Origin: Hyphomicrobium sp.
Lineage (GTDB): Bacteria; Pseudomonadota; Alphaproteobacteria; Rhizobiales; Hyphomicrobiaceae
Direction of reading: 5' to 3'
NCBI RefSeq assembly: GCF_019753045.1
Contig: NZ_JAIELN010000016.1
Location: forward strand, 1 to 64,000
DNA: 64,000 nt
Each line of letters starts with the position of its first letter. The first letter of the stretch is position 1. Below the pieces are notes generated by a model. The model worked only from the letters and a program-made list of their open reading frames with translations. It was not told where the DNA came from and searched no databases. The translations under genes were made by a program, and so were the position numbers. Shown in pieces: positions 8,761 through 18,507 of this stretch.

Positions 8761-10038
8761 TCACGAAGCCAGATCGCCAGTCATATCATCTTCAGCCATC
8801 GGCTTGATCGCCGCTCCATACAAGAACCATAGAAACGCGGCGGATTTGATTGAAAACAGCGAATAGCTGACAAGAAGGTTGAGCCCGATGAAAATGGCGA
8901 CCGCATGTGTTGCACGCCGAATGCGGAGTCGGATTTCCATGTCCGGAACATGATCGCTCGCCACGAGCGTTGTGAACAACCACACGAAACCGCCCCCAAG
9001 CGCGGTTTGCGTAACGATCAGGTAAGTCAATCCACTATCGAGATTGTCGTTGATCTGGCTCCATTCGGCCATGCCAAGCACATCGTAAAAATTAAGATTT
9101 CCCGCAAGTTCCATCGTTTTCGCTACGCGACCGCCGAAGTCGTCACTCAGAGGATCTGGGTGAAATGCATAAACCCCGATTGCGCCGAGTATCACGATCG
9201 TCGGCAAATAGAAGACCGCGGCGCGCGACGGCAGCTTGGACGCCAGTGGTACACAAAGCAGGATAAGGGCCGAAGTGACTGTCGCAAAACGCCCATCGCA
9301 GGCAACCAGCAGAGAAACGGTCGAAACGACAAGCCAGGTCCGCATGATCAACGAAAGTGTCGACCAGAAGCAGATGAGCAAGATGACCATGATGCAAACG
9401 TAATTGCCGAGCGAAACCGGCTCGAGAAATATCGAGGACACGCGGTGAATATCGACAAAGGAAAAAAAGCGCTCGCCCGGCCGTGTCGCACTGACGAAAA
9501 GCGACGAATCCGAGTTCCAGAAGTCGTCAGCCGTGAAGTTGCGGGAATTTATGTAGTAACTCCTGACATCAAAGATGTCTGAGAAGAGATCGGGATTGGC
9601 GACCTCCAGGAGAGCAAAGAAAACGACAATGAATTGCAACTTGGAAAACAATGATACGGGACTGCTCGAATACCGCAAACCGAGCATCACGAAGACCGGT
9701 ATCGACAGCACGTCGCGAATGTTCTTTGCAACCAACTCATCTCTAAACAGGCTTACGACCAACCCCATACCGATGAGCAGGAACATGAGCGCAAGCCACG
9801 GGCGATCATGAGGGGCAAGCGTCAATGCCAGAAGAAGGGCGCTGCAGAAAAATATCAGCAACTCCGCGGCGATCACCTCCCCATTCGTCACGGCCGTCAC
9901 GTGTGCATTGACTGCTGCGAGCACCGCGTTGAACAGCAGAGTTGCGATCATTATCACAGCGATCAGCTTATCTACGGCTTCTCGCGTCAGCACGTCGAAT
10001 GGAATGTCTACATGCGGATCATACCGCTCATAACTCAC
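8761..10038 (-). CDS. Polytopic membrane protein, Wzy-like polymerase candidate
   Basis: The protein has 425 residues with roughly ten hydrophobic helices. A large polar periplasmic loop in the middle (about residues 160-210) has several aromatic and arginine residues, and a second loop lies near 290-340. This is the usual topology of O-antigen/exopolysaccharide polymerases, which have little sequence conservation. The assignment rests on topology and context: it is the last gene of a run with GT4 and GT26 genes, and no other polymerase candidate lies in this locus. Its start overlaps the GT26 stop by 11 bases, indicating translational coupling. Confidence 0.7.
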   Translation of the reverse strand: MSYERYDPHVDIPFDVLTREAVDKLIAVIMIATLLFNAVLAAVNAHVTAVTNGEVIAAELLIFFCSALLLALTLAPHDRPWLALMFLLIGMGLVVSLFRDELVAKNIRDVLSIPVFVMLGLRYSSSPVSLFSKLQFIVVFFALLEVANPDLFSDIFDVRSYYINSRNFTADDFWNSDSSLFVSATRPGERFFSFVDIHRVSSIFLEPVSLGNYVCIMVILLICFWSTLSLIMRTWLVVSTVSLLVACDGRFATVTSALILLCVPLASKLPSRAAVFYLPTIVILGAIGVYAFHPDPLSDDFGGRVAKTMELAGNLNFYDVLGMAEWSQINDNLDSGLTYLIVTQTALGGGFVWLFTTLVASDHVPDMEIRLRIRRATHAVAIFIGLNLLVSYSLFSIKSAAFLWFLYGAAIKPMAEDDMTGDLAS

Positions 10039-10804
10039 GCCTCAGCCTCCCCCATCGTGAAGAGACCGTGATGCGATCGAGCACAACAGCAGCAAGGAAA
10101 TATACGACCTCGATTGTATATCGTCGCCACAGCCGCGACGGCTCCTGAGTTATCCGGAATACCCATTCGCACTTTAAGTTCCGCAGCCAGCGGGGCGGGC
10201 GATTTACGCGCCCGGTTTCGACGTCTAGATAACCGCCGACACCCAGAGCGAGAACACCGCACGCCGAGTTCTTCTCCGACATCCACTGTTCCTGCTTCGG
10301 ATTCCCAAGAGCAACGAGCACAACCTTTGCATGCGCGCGCTTGATAGCGTCTACAGCCACATCTGGGTTATCGCAGTACCCGTCGCACACTCCGCATATT
10401 TCGGATTGGTATTTCTGACGGAGGATCTCAGCCGCACGACAAACGACCGCCGGACGAGAGCCATACAAAAACACAGGCGTCTGTTTAGGCAGTCTCTTGA
10501 GCAGTTCCGGCGTTAAATCCGAGCCATTCAAATTCTCAGGAAATCCTTTTCCGTACAAAATCCGCGAAGCGATATCGACCCCTACGCCGTCGTTCAAAAC
10601 AAGCATTCCATCGAGCTGACGTTGAAGCAGCGGATCTCTCCGCGCCTTCATCAACAAATTTGCGTTCGCAAACGCCACGTTCATGGATCGGGAAGTCCGG
10701 AGCCCATCGACAATAACGTCCAGCGCCTCGGACTTGCTGAGTGTGGCGACATGCACACCAAATATCTCTCGGCTTGGGAGCCATGGCAAACAGCTTTGCG
10801 ACAT
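10028..10804 (-). CDS. WecG/TagA/CpsF-family glycosyltransferase (GT26)
   Basis: The protein has 258 residues, the normal length for GT26. The family landmarks are present: FANANLLMKARRD, LNDGVGVDIASR, NGSDLTPELL, FLYGSRP, LVALGNPKQEQWM and a Gly-rich GVGGYLDVETG segment before a basic PPRWLRNLKCEW motif. Members transfer N-acetylmannosaminuronate, N-acetylmannosamine or hexose to a lipid-linked acceptor at the membrane face. The specific sugar is unknown here. ATG 10804 has GAGGAG six bases upstream. It sits between a GT4 gene and the polymerase candidate in one operon. Confidence 0.92.
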   Translation of the reverse strand: MSQSCLPWLPSREIFGVHVATLSKSEALDVIVDGLRTSRSMNVAFANANLLMKARRDPLLQRQLDGMLVLNDGVGVDIASRILYGKGFPENLNGSDLTPELLKRLPKQTPVFLYGSRPAVVCRAAEILRQKYQSEICGVCDGYCDNPDVAVDAIKRAHAKVVLVALGNPKQEQWMSEKNSACGVLALGVGGYLDVETGRVNRPPRWLRNLKCEWVFRITQEPSRLWRRYTIEVVYFLAAVVLDRITVSSRWGRLRREL

Positions 10805-10819
10805 CCCAACTCCTCAGTG

Positions 10820-11932
10820 TTAAGTCTCGCTCGCAATAGCATCCTGGTAGGTCGTTTGAATTCGGGCTGCAGCAGGAGGCCATGCACACCCCAACGCAAA
10901 ACGACGCGCGCGTTCTCGATCTTGAATATTCTGTGTCTTCTCCCACTGGAGAAACCGCTCCGCCGAAATCGCGGCATCGGTAAAATCAAGCAGCAAACCC
11001 GTCGCCGAACGTTCAAAAATTTCTTGAAATGCGGAATTCTTTTGCATGACCGGCAACAGCCCGGCCGACATCCCCTCCACCTGAACCAAGCCGTAGCCTT
11101 CGTACTGCGACGCCGACACCGTGAACCCACAATCCTTGATCAACGCCTGAAGTTCGGGGCAATCCAGATACCCAAGGCGATGAATGCTGTCCGTCAACTT
11201 CGCGGCACGAATCTTGTTGTTCAAGCGATCCTCATCGCTGGCCGTTCCTGGCCCGACGATGAAAAGCTTTCTCGTGCAATCCGCTCTCATCAGGTGCGCA
11301 AAAAACGGAATAAGACGGTCGACGGATTTGTTTTCAGCAATCCGGCCCCAATAAATTAGGTTACGACCGCCAGCGTAAAGCCACGGAAACGGCTCGACGG
11401 GGTTCAGCAACACCTCCGACCGGATCCCGATCTCTTGAAGCCTGCTCTGATCGTTACGGCTCACCGCGAAGATCTTTTTCGCCTGTGACAGCGTCACTCG
11501 TGAAATTGTCCTGAAGTAGAAATTTTTAAGTTTGTCGAACTTGTGCGTATGAAAAAAGAGACCGTGCGAGGTCACAATCAGCGGCGGAACGCCAAGTCTT
11601 CTATAGATGCTGATGAGATCGGTGAATTGATCCAAAGAGTGCAGATGAATGATATCGTATCTGCGCAAAAATTTCGGCGATAAGAGCGGAATGAAAAATC
11701 GGCTGAAGCCGACATAAGGCACGCGCACGACAATCGAACGATTGACTCGCTGCACCTTTTTCAATCTGCGCGACGTGCCGAACATCCGGTCCAAGGTAAG
11801 GACCGTGACGCGAGAAGATCCGGACTGCCTTTCGACAAGTTGCCTTACATATTCTTCCAGACCTCCGACCGAGGGAGGGTACTGGCGCACAACATGCAGC
11901 ACGCGAAGCGGCGGCTTTGAGTAGGCATCCAT
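10820..11932 (-). CDS. Family 4 glycosyltransferase (GT-B)
   Basis: The protein has 370 residues. The N-terminus VLHVVRQYPPSVGGLEEYV is typical of GT4, where the GG binds phosphate. HLHSLDQF, a central FAVSRNDQ and the C-terminal WGRIAENKSVDRLI and SASQYEGYGLVQVEGMSAG complete the fold. It is cytoplasmic or membrane-associated. It is the first gene of the minus-strand run GT4-GT26-polymerase; the gap to GT26 is 15 bases. Its likely acceptor is the growing lipid-linked oligosaccharide. The ATG at 11932 has only a weak ribosome site. Confidence 0.88.
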   Translation of the reverse strand: MDAYSKPPLRVLHVVRQYPPSVGGLEEYVRQLVERQSGSSRVTVLTLDRMFGTSRRLKKVQRVNRSIVVRVPYVGFSRFFIPLLSPKFLRRYDIIHLHSLDQFTDLISIYRRLGVPPLIVTSHGLFFHTHKFDKLKNFYFRTISRVTLSQAKKIFAVSRNDQSRLQEIGIRSEVLLNPVEPFPWLYAGGRNLIYWGRIAENKSVDRLIPFFAHLMRADCTRKLFIVGPGTASDEDRLNNKIRAAKLTDSIHRLGYLDCPELQALIKDCGFTVSASQYEGYGLVQVEGMSAGLLPVMQKNSAFQEIFERSATGLLLDFTDAAISAERFLQWEKTQNIQDRERARRFALGCAWPPAAARIQTTYQDAIASET

Positions 11933-12259
11933 GGCAGCTACTCGCCTAGATAACTACGAAACGCGCTGCCCACCGATCATCACCGTAACCCGGAGCAAAA
12001 CGAAAGTAACCGTGCACAGCTGACGCAGGGCTTTGAGACGTTCGATCACTACGGCAATAATGATCCGTACACATTTCCTCAGCGAAGCCTCACTGCTCGA
12101 AACTTGGCTTTTTGGCGTTTGATGCGAGCAGCGCTCAAATGTCCAGTTGCCCGTCCCACCAATGCGCAGTCTCATCGGCGCGCATCGAGCCAGTGTCACG
12201 GCGACGTTCACTCATCCGATAGGCCATAGGCCTCTCAACTCAACGATGCAGCAGGGCAC
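11933..12259. other. Intergenic region between divergent GT4 and flippase genes
   Basis: This 327-base gap should carry promoters for both flanking genes. An 85-codon minus-strand frame (11954-12211) is open but has no family resemblance, no convincing ribosome site and a composition like noncoding sequence. I see no strong hairpin or repeat. Confidence 0.4.
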
Positions 12260-13570
12260 ATGGGCACCGCGAAACATTCGTCTTTCGCAGAGTGGAAGCT
12301 GCTCGTAACCTACGTTTCCCGAGAGCGAATAGAGCAATCGTCCGCGCTGTTCTTACGGATATGCAGCGCGGGGCTCGGCTATATCATCATCGCGCTCGCG
12401 GCCCGCATAACGACCGCGCAAGGCTTCAGCGATTTCGTTCTGCTGATGTCATCCGCGGCACTTTTTGGCGGCGTCGCAACGATCGGCCAAGAGTCGATTT
12501 TGCTTCGCGACCTGCCCCTCGTAGTCGCACGCGGAAATCATGGGTTTCGCCCGCTATTGAAACGCTGCTTAATCATAGCGGGCGCAGGGCTGCTGTTCTT
12601 CGCGGCCGTCGGGATGCTCTACGGTTACCACTCGCTTCGGTCATCGGACTTTGAAATTCTTGGCGTCCTCGGCGGCCTCGTTGTCATGAGCGGATTGAAC
12701 GAGCTCAACTTCGCAATTCAGCGAGGATGCGGACATACGTTGCCGGCAGTCTTCGTAAAGGAAATCGCCTGGAAGCTGATCCTCGCGGCGGGACTGGTCA
12801 TCATCGCTTTCGGCAACGCGCATCCCAACGCGACGCTCTTGGGTTGGCTGCTTCTGGTGGCCTACCTCGTCCCCATCACAGTATCGGCGGTGTTTGTGGC
12901 GCGTGCCTGGTACCGAACTCCACAAGGCGATGCCGCCGCACTGTCGGAATATCCGAAGCCCAGCGGCGTTGCCTTCTTTGCGCTCAATTTTATTAGCCAA
13001 GCGGGAACGCAAATCGACATTCTCGTTCTCGGCATAATGTCTTCTGTCTCGAGCATGGAGCTCGGCGCGTACTACGCAGCCCAGAGGACTATACAGATCC
13101 TGTACCTGCTGCCCTATGGAGCTGCGATCACCAGCGCGCCCCTCATTCCGTTGGCATACAGCGAACATAATCCCCGCGAGATCGTGAGGCTGTCGCGGCA
13201 GATCTCTCGAGGCGTTGGATCGATCGTCTTGTTCCTGTCAGTTGTCATGCTGATCTTTCGCACCGAGATCATGTCGATATTCCGCCCGGAATTCGCGAAC
13301 TACGCGATCCTTCTCCCGGTTCTTGCGCTCGGGCCCCTGGTATCAGCAATCGGCGGCTTGCATAGCCTCGTCGCTCCGATGTGCGGGATGGAGCGCGAAT
13401 ACTCACGCGCGCGCATCTGCATCATCGCGGCGGGAACAGCCGCCAAGATCGTTCTCGCAAGCCAAGGTCTGCTTCTTGGGATTGCTCTGTTCAACGCGTT
13501 CGAGGCGATCGTCACCGCCGCGGTCGGAGTGCTGATGGCCCGCCGGCGCCTCGGCGTTTGGATCGTCTAG
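12260..13570 (+). CDS. Wzx-type flippase (MOP superfamily)
   Basis: The protein has 436 residues with about twelve evenly spaced hydrophobic helices and short loops, the layout of polysaccharide flippases. There is no long soluble domain. Its position beside the priming transferase, glycosyltransferases and polymerase supports a role in moving the undecaprenyl-linked repeat unit across the inner membrane. The ATG at 12260 follows AGGG closely. A second, unrelated-looking flippase gene lies at 61513-62817. Substrate cannot be deduced. Confidence 0.85.
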   Translation: MGTAKHSSFAEWKLLVTYVSRERIEQSSALFLRICSAGLGYIIIALAARITTAQGFSDFVLLMSSAALFGGVATIGQESILLRDLPLVVARGNHGFRPLLKRCLIIAGAGLLFFAAVGMLYGYHSLRSSDFEILGVLGGLVVMSGLNELNFAIQRGCGHTLPAVFVKEIAWKLILAAGLVIIAFGNAHPNATLLGWLLLVAYLVPITVSAVFVARAWYRTPQGDAAALSEYPKPSGVAFFALNFISQAGTQIDILVLGIMSSVSSMELGAYYAAQRTIQILYLLPYGAAITSAPLIPLAYSEHNPREIVRLSRQISRGVGSIVLFLSVVMLIFRTEIMSIFRPEFANYAILLPVLALGPLVSAIGGLHSLVAPMCGMEREYSRARICIIAAGTAAKIVLASQGLLLGIALFNAFEAIVTAAVGVLMARRRLGVWIV

Positions 13571-13763
13571 CGGCTTTCGACGCCGTTGCGCAACAAGCCT
13601 TCCCCGACAAATGTTGCATGATTAAACCGCAGCAAGGCGTGGAGACATCTCGACGCTTGGCAACGACCGGAACCGCAGCTAATCCAACACAAAGCACGCT
13701 GCAATCCTGCGTTGGATGCCCACGCATTCGCACAGTAGCATAAACCCCGGGGCACGGCAGTCG

Positions 13764-14504
13764 ATGAGGCGAAAGGAACATGCGGCGGACGAGGTAACCG
13801 GAATATGCGCCGCGGACCTTCCAAGCCTTCCTTTTGCCCTCTCCCACACGCAACGGCTCCTGGTCGCAAGCTTCCATGAGCCTCAGCAAATGCTGAGTTG
13901 GTCGCTCACAAGGCCGGGATTTCAAATGGCTCGGCGAGTGGCGTGGATCGAAATCCGTGATGCCGATTTGCCTGCCGGTCAGGATGCCGAGCAGATCATC
14001 ACCATCCGCATCGCGAAAGCCAAGCTGGCGGATGCCATCTCGCTAATCACCTCGCGCGACGTGAGCAGACATCACACGTCACAGGTCACGATTGACGACG
14101 TCGTCGCGACGTGCGTCACCACCGTCGGGCTCTCGAATGGGGAGAGAGTAGGCCAGCGGTTCGCCACCACACGGACAGGCGTAGGTACGATCAACACGAT
14201 GGTGCATGTATCAAAGCCGCTTTCGGAAGCCGCTTTGATCGAGGCGATTACGATTGCAGCTGAAGCAAGAACGGCCGCTATTCTCGATGCTGGCGTGCGT
14301 CGGTCCGGCGTGGCCATTACGGGGACGGGGACTGACTGCATCGTCGTGGCCGCACCGCGTGGCGGCTCCGTACGGTTCGCGGGCATGCATACGGCCGTCG
14401 GCGAAGCTCTCGGAGCGTCGATCTACAAGGCAATGCGCGACGGCATAGCTACATGGCTCCAGGATATGGAGGCCATGGAGCTCGCCGCCGGCGTTGAAGG
14501 GTAG
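13764..14504 (+). CDS. cbiZ: Adenosylcobinamide amidohydrolase CbiZ
   Basis: The protein has 246 residues from the ATG at 13764; an in-frame ATG at 13716 would add 16 residues, and neither start has a good ribosome site. The CbiZ family core is clear: CVTTVGLSN, a GTINTMVHVS segment, EARTAA and the diagnostic GTGTDCIVVAAP near residue 195. CbiZ removes the aminopropanol side chain of (pseudo)cobinamides so that the corrin can re-enter cobamide synthesis. The gene is an orphan here, with no other B12 gene or transporter nearby. I did not find a convincing cobalamin riboswitch upstream. Confidence 0.85.
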   Translation: MRRKEHAADEVTGICAADLPSLPFALSHTQRLLVASFHEPQQMLSWSLTRPGFQMARRVAWIEIRDADLPAGQDAEQIITIRIAKAKLADAISLITSRDVSRHHTSQVTIDDVVATCVTTVGLSNGERVGQRFATTRTGVGTINTMVHVSKPLSEAALIEAITIAAEARTAAILDAGVRRSGVAITGTGTDCIVVAAPRGGSVRFAGMHTAVGEALGASIYKAMRDGIATWLQDMEAMELAAGVEG

Positions 14505-14774
14505 AATTCAAGCTGCTGCCGGCTAAGCAGACCGCGGCTCGAGCGTCCAATCCGACCTTCCCGAGGGCCTCCGGAATAAGGCCGTCAGTGGTACAACCGG
14601 AGCAGACTCGCCGCCGACGATAACGAGTCAATGCAGAAAAGCTGCCACACTCGGCAGAATGCGGAGACCCAGCTCACTTTTCGTTCGAACCGTCAAATTT
14701 GATTGCATCCCGAATCGGCGCATCGAAATAATGATCGCAAGGCGCGGCTGGCAGCGGCGGAGGCGTGAAAGGAT

Positions 14775-15602
14775 ATGCGGTTAGCAATTCGCACATTGCA
14801 GCGGATAGCTATTTTCGGCCTCGGCGTCTTGAGCGTCTGGCTGATTGTGGATGTCTTTGAATTGGTCGACCGCAGACTGCCGTGGATCCTCGCGGTGAGC
14901 GCCACGTACGTCATCGGCGCATATCTCATTCTCCCGCGCGCCGTCCGGATGGGTCTCAAAATTCTCCAACGTCAACACGTGCCGAGCTTCACGATCACGG
15001 GAGATGGCCTGCCAGGCGACCCCGTGAACTTGGCATTGGCGGGCACCGCGGCTCAACTCCGCGCTGCATTCGCGGCCACGGGGTGGGTCGAAGCGGATAA
15101 GTTGGACATCGCCAGCTCATGGCGAATGGCTCGGGCCTTCGTCCTCAACACGTCATACCCGACAGCGCCATTTAGCACGCTCTATCTTTTTGGACGCGGT
15201 CAGGACGTCGGGTTTCAAAAAGCGATCGATAACAGCCCCCGCAAGCGCCACCACGTTCGCTTCTGGGCCCAAAACCTCAAGAATGGCGAGACGGACTGGA
15301 ACTCAGCCGCCTTCTGGCTGAACGACGAGCGACCAGCGGACGATGAGCACGTGCTCTGGGTGGGAGCCGGCACCAAGGATACCGGCTTCTCTTTGACCCG
15401 CATGACGTTTCAAATGACACACGCGACCGACTCCGACACCAACGCCGAACGGAATTTCATCGTCGAGGAATTGAGCAAGCGCGGCGTCATAGGAAACGTG
15501 ACCAACTACAAAACCGGCGACGAGCTGGTCACGAAGCACGTGAACCACTACGTCACTGACGGCGATGTCGCAGTTGCCGAGTTGGCAGCTCCAACGAATT
15601 GA
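14775..15602 (+). CDS. LssY C-terminal-domain membrane protein
   Basis: The protein has 275 residues. Two N-terminal hydrophobic helices (about 8-28 and 35-55) are followed by a soluble LssY_C domain beginning at GDPVNLALAGTAAQLRAAF and continuing with GWVEADK, LYLFGRGQDVGFQ and the RHHVRFW segment. This domain often occurs fused to PAP2 phosphatases, but no phosphatase part is present here. The biochemical function of LssY_C is not established. The ATG at 14775 follows AAAGGAT, with GGAGG further upstream. It lies 270 bases after cbiZ and probably has its own promoter. Confidence 0.75.
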   Translation: MRLAIRTLQRIAIFGLGVLSVWLIVDVFELVDRRLPWILAVSATYVIGAYLILPRAVRMGLKILQRQHVPSFTITGDGLPGDPVNLALAGTAAQLRAAFAATGWVEADKLDIASSWRMARAFVLNTSYPTAPFSTLYLFGRGQDVGFQKAIDNSPRKRHHVRFWAQNLKNGETDWNSAAFWLNDERPADDEHVLWVGAGTKDTGFSLTRMTFQMTHATDSDTNAERNFIVEELSKRGVIGNVTNYKTGDELVTKHVNHYVTDGDVAVAELAAPTN

Positions 15603-15627
15603 TTGGAATTCAGGCCGCCGCGTCTGC

Positions 15628-15665
15628 AGAAAACGAAAAAGAGGACCGCGAGCAACCGCGATCCC
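15628..15665 (-). terminator. Rho-independent terminator of the autotransporter gene
   Basis: Read on the minus strand, GGATCGCGG-TTGC-TCGCGGTCC (15664 to 15643) forms a nine-pair stem with two G-T pairs. It is followed immediately by a T-rich run (TCTTTTTCGTTTTC). It lies about 40 bases after the autotransporter stop codon. Confidence 0.8.
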
Positions 15666-15702
15666 CTGGCCTCAATAACCCAGCGCTCAAATGAGCTTTG
15701 GG

Positions 15703-18507
15703 TTAGAAGTGAACGTCGACACGGGCTGAACCGATGTGCGCCAGGTAATCCTCGCGAACGTTGGCGTCGTAGTTCAGTTCGAATGTCGTTTCCGCGCTGA
15801 TCTGAGCGAGCATTCCGACGCCGAGTGCCGCGGTGTCTCGTCCAACCGCCGGTCCGCCTGCCGCGAAGGTGCCGCCGCCTGCTGCAAAGCTGGCCGTGAC
15901 GTTCTGTGCGTCGTCAGCGAATTCATGCAGCCACAGTGCGCGACCTTGGATGACGGTATCGTTCGCGATTGGAACGAGCGCTTTCAGACCGAGGCCGGAC
16001 ACCAGTGAGTCGTTATCCTGGCTGGCGACGTCGAGCGCCATGCCGCCATCGCTGCTCTCAGTATAGCCGCTCTGGTGAAGCCGCGAATACGTCAGCGATG
16101 CGACAGGCGCAAGGATCGTGCTAGCGAAACGCATGGGAGCACCCACTTCGATCGCGGCGTTGAATTGACCGCCGTCATGGTTGCCCTCTGCCTTATCGGT
16201 GAAGGGAATGGTCAGCACACGGGTCGTGTCGTAGTCATTCCAAGTGAAGCCCGTGCGCGCCGACGCGTACCATCCAGATCCCTTGACCGCACCGTAGGCT
16301 TGGAACAGGTAGCTGTCGATTTCGGTGTTGTTTCGCGAAGTATCTCCGTCACCGGTGATCCGGGTATTTGCATAACCGCCGGCGACACCGACGCGAACTC
16401 CGGGCGAGATCCAGTTGTCGTAGCCGGCAAGGGCGCCGTAGATGCGGGCATCATAGCCGTCGACTTGTTCGCGCGTGTTTTGGTTCAACCCGGCTCCGAA
16501 GGCCTGGCCCCAGAGCGCCGCGCTGCGGGGAGCAACGAAGTCGGCGTCATCCTTGAGACCGCCACCGAGGTTCGAACGGTTCGGGTCAGACGGCTGCTTC
16601 ATGCCGAGCCCGGACGGTCCGGATGCGAAGGACGGGGCTCCGCCGGTGGCACCAACCGCATTGAGGCGCATATCGATGTGCTGGCCGACCGCGTTGTTCA
16701 AAGCAATCGCGGCTTGCTGGGTTGCAAAGTTCGTTTCAGGCGCAAGCTGATTGGCAGCTTTTGCAACATCGGAGTCGTCCGCCAGTTGCTGGACGGCGCC
16801 ACCTAGCGCATCGAGAACCGGATCCGCACCCGCTGCATCCATCAATACATTGACTGCTACTGCACCCGGCTTGGATATGCCCTCGATGTCGAACGCGTCC
16901 TTGACATCGGCTCCGATGACAAGTGCGTTCCTCGAGTTTTTGGCCGCTTCCCAGCTGACGAGAGCCGAGCCTTCGACTTCCGGAAGAGCCGTACCGAAGA
17001 GGGTCGTCGCGACCGTGTACCATTCACCGCTCTTCACCGTGGCGTCGATGACAGGTGCAAGCGTCGTCGTGCGTGCGATCGAAGAAGTTCCGCCAGCACC
17101 GTTGCTGATACCGTCCGCAATCTTCAGCGTGCCATCGATCAGACCGATCGTGCCTGCGCCGCTTGCGGTATTGGCGGTTGCGCCGCCGCCGCCAAAGATG
17201 TGAGGCGCAATGGTGACCTGGCTATCACGCACCGCGAACGAACCGACGGTTGTTGCCGCCTGCGTCTCGACGGTCAGATTTCCGACATAGGTTCCGGCAT
17301 TTTCGAATGTAAAGGACTTCGCGCCCCACATGCTCAGTGTGTAGGTGGTCGAAGATCCTACTGCTGCGCCGGCCGTTATTGTAGATGCCGAATTCTCATT
17401 GAATGCTTCTGCGGCAGGATTGCCCTGATACGTCGTGCCAGTCGTGGTCGCAGTGGCGAAGCAACCGTTAGCGCCGACCGTGCAAGAACGCCCAGTAACA
17501 ACTTGCATGCGCTGATCAACATCGATATTGCCGGTCAGCATCGCGCCCTTTTCGTTGATGAGCGTATGTTCGCCATTGCCGTAATAGATATTGCCGTCGA
17601 TCGTTCCCCTGTTCGTGATCTCGGAGTCGAGCTGGCCGAATTGATTATTGATGTTCAGTCGAGCGTCGGTTTGCGTACCGCCCGTTCCCAGCCCGTTCGA
17701 GAGAGCCCACCAGCGCACCGCGTTGCCGCCTACGGCAACGATATCGCCGCTGATCGTTCCGTTGTTTTCGATCGTAGCCGACCGAATCTCACCGCTGTCC
17801 GATACGATGCCAAGGGCAATTCCTGCGCCGCGGCCCGCCGTATGCGTGACCGTTCCATCGTTTTGGAGCTCGAATTCCCCAGCGCGGCTGTAGATGCCAG
17901 CTGCCAATTGGCCCGACGCAGAAATGGTTCCGCTGTTATTGATCGAGAGCTCTTCAAGTTCCTCTTCCGAGAAAACACCCGCAGCGGCCGACAAGTTGCC
18001 GCCGCTCGCCTGTAAAGAAGTGGCAGTGACAGTAGTCAACGTCAGCGGCCCGCGCGTAATGGAGATATTGCCTGTATTGTTGACGGTCATTTCTTCGGTA
18101 TCACCATTGCCGGCAATACCATAGAGCTGACCACGGCCCGCGCTCGTGAGCGTTATATTACCTGAGTTGTTGATGACATATTCACCCTCATCATCGGCAT
18201 TGATACCGATGATATTGACCGCATTAAAGGTGTTATTGTTGATTGAGATGTTGCCGAAATTGGTAAGGCGTGCTGCCTCACCCAACGGCACGACTTCTAT
18301 GCCTGTGGTTGCAGGAAGATTGCCCGGTCCCACCGAAATATTTGTGGTGTTGGTACTGGTGCCGTCACAAACGATGACATTTGGCGCGCTCCCAGAAGTA
18401 CAAGCTGCTAGCGCCTGCTGCGACACACCCATACTGAGTGCGGCCCCAAGGGAAGCAAGTATCAATTGCGCGGCCGGACGCCTCAAAACGTGAGTTGACA
18501 CAGACAT
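15703..18507 (-). CDS. Type V autotransporter with C-terminal beta-barrel
   Basis: The protein has 934 residues. Residues 1-34 are a signal peptide ending in QQALA. Residues 35 to about 640 form a passenger with many repeats of the kind INNSGNI(S/T) and ENNGTIS, expected to build a right-handed beta-helix. Residues from about 660 (AALWGQAFGAGLNQN) to the end are the autotransporter barrel, finishing in VDVHF with the terminal Phe used for outer-membrane insertion. No protease or lipase catalytic motif was seen, so adhesion or autoaggregation is the likeliest role (inference). ATG 18507 has GGAGG upstream. Confidence 0.9.
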   Translation of the reverse strand: MSVSTHVLRRPAAQLILASLGAALSMGVSQQALAACTSGSAPNVIVCDGTSTNTTNISVGPGNLPATTGIEVVPLGEAARLTNFGNISINNNTFNAVNIIGINADDEGEYVINNSGNITLTSAGRGQLYGIAGNGDTEEMTVNNTGNISITRGPLTLTTVTATSLQASGGNLSAAAGVFSEEELEELSINNSGTISASGQLAAGIYSRAGEFELQNDGTVTHTAGRGAGIALGIVSDSGEIRSATIENNGTISGDIVAVGGNAVRWWALSNGLGTGGTQTDARLNINNQFGQLDSEITNRGTIDGNIYYGNGEHTLINEKGAMLTGNIDVDQRMQVVTGRSCTVGANGCFATATTTGTTYQGNPAAEAFNENSASTITAGAAVGSSTTYTLSMWGAKSFTFENAGTYVGNLTVETQAATTVGSFAVRDSQVTIAPHIFGGGGATANTASGAGTIGLIDGTLKIADGISNGAGGTSSIARTTTLAPVIDATVKSGEWYTVATTLFGTALPEVEGSALVSWEAAKNSRNALVIGADVKDAFDIEGISKPGAVAVNVLMDAAGADPVLDALGGAVQQLADDSDVAKAANQLAPETNFATQQAAIALNNAVGQHIDMRLNAVGATGGAPSFASGPSGLGMKQPSDPNRSNLGGGLKDDADFVAPRSAALWGQAFGAGLNQNTREQVDGYDARIYGALAGYDNWISPGVRVGVAGGYANTRITGDGDTSRNNTEIDSYLFQAYGAVKGSGWYASARTGFTWNDYDTTRVLTIPFTDKAEGNHDGGQFNAAIEVGAPMRFASTILAPVASLTYSRLHQSGYTESSDGGMALDVASQDNDSLVSGLGLKALVPIANDTVIQGRALWLHEFADDAQNVTASFAAGGGTFAAGGPAVGRDTAALGVGMLAQISAETTFELNYDANVREDYLAHIGSARVDVHF

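Noticed and set aside
11954-12211. 85-codon minus-strand frame between GT4 and flippase genes
   Set aside because: No ribosome site, no family resemblance, and the composition is that of noncoding sequence.
14510-14640. Minus-strand sequence loosely like the 3' part of a cobalamin riboswitch (GGGAAGG...CCGCGG) near cbiZ
   Set aside because: It points away from any start codon, lies downstream of cbiZ, and lacks the ACTGT core and the B12-box spacing.
16075-16806. 243-codon plus-strand frame opposite the autotransporter barrel
   Set aside because: Arg/Gly/Val-rich shadow translation with no domain; the opposite strand encodes a conserved barrel.
17200-18015. Long plus-strand frame opposite the autotransporter passenger
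   Set aside because: The autotransporter reading is strongly supported. Antisense frames of this length are expected in GC-rich, repetitive coding sequence.
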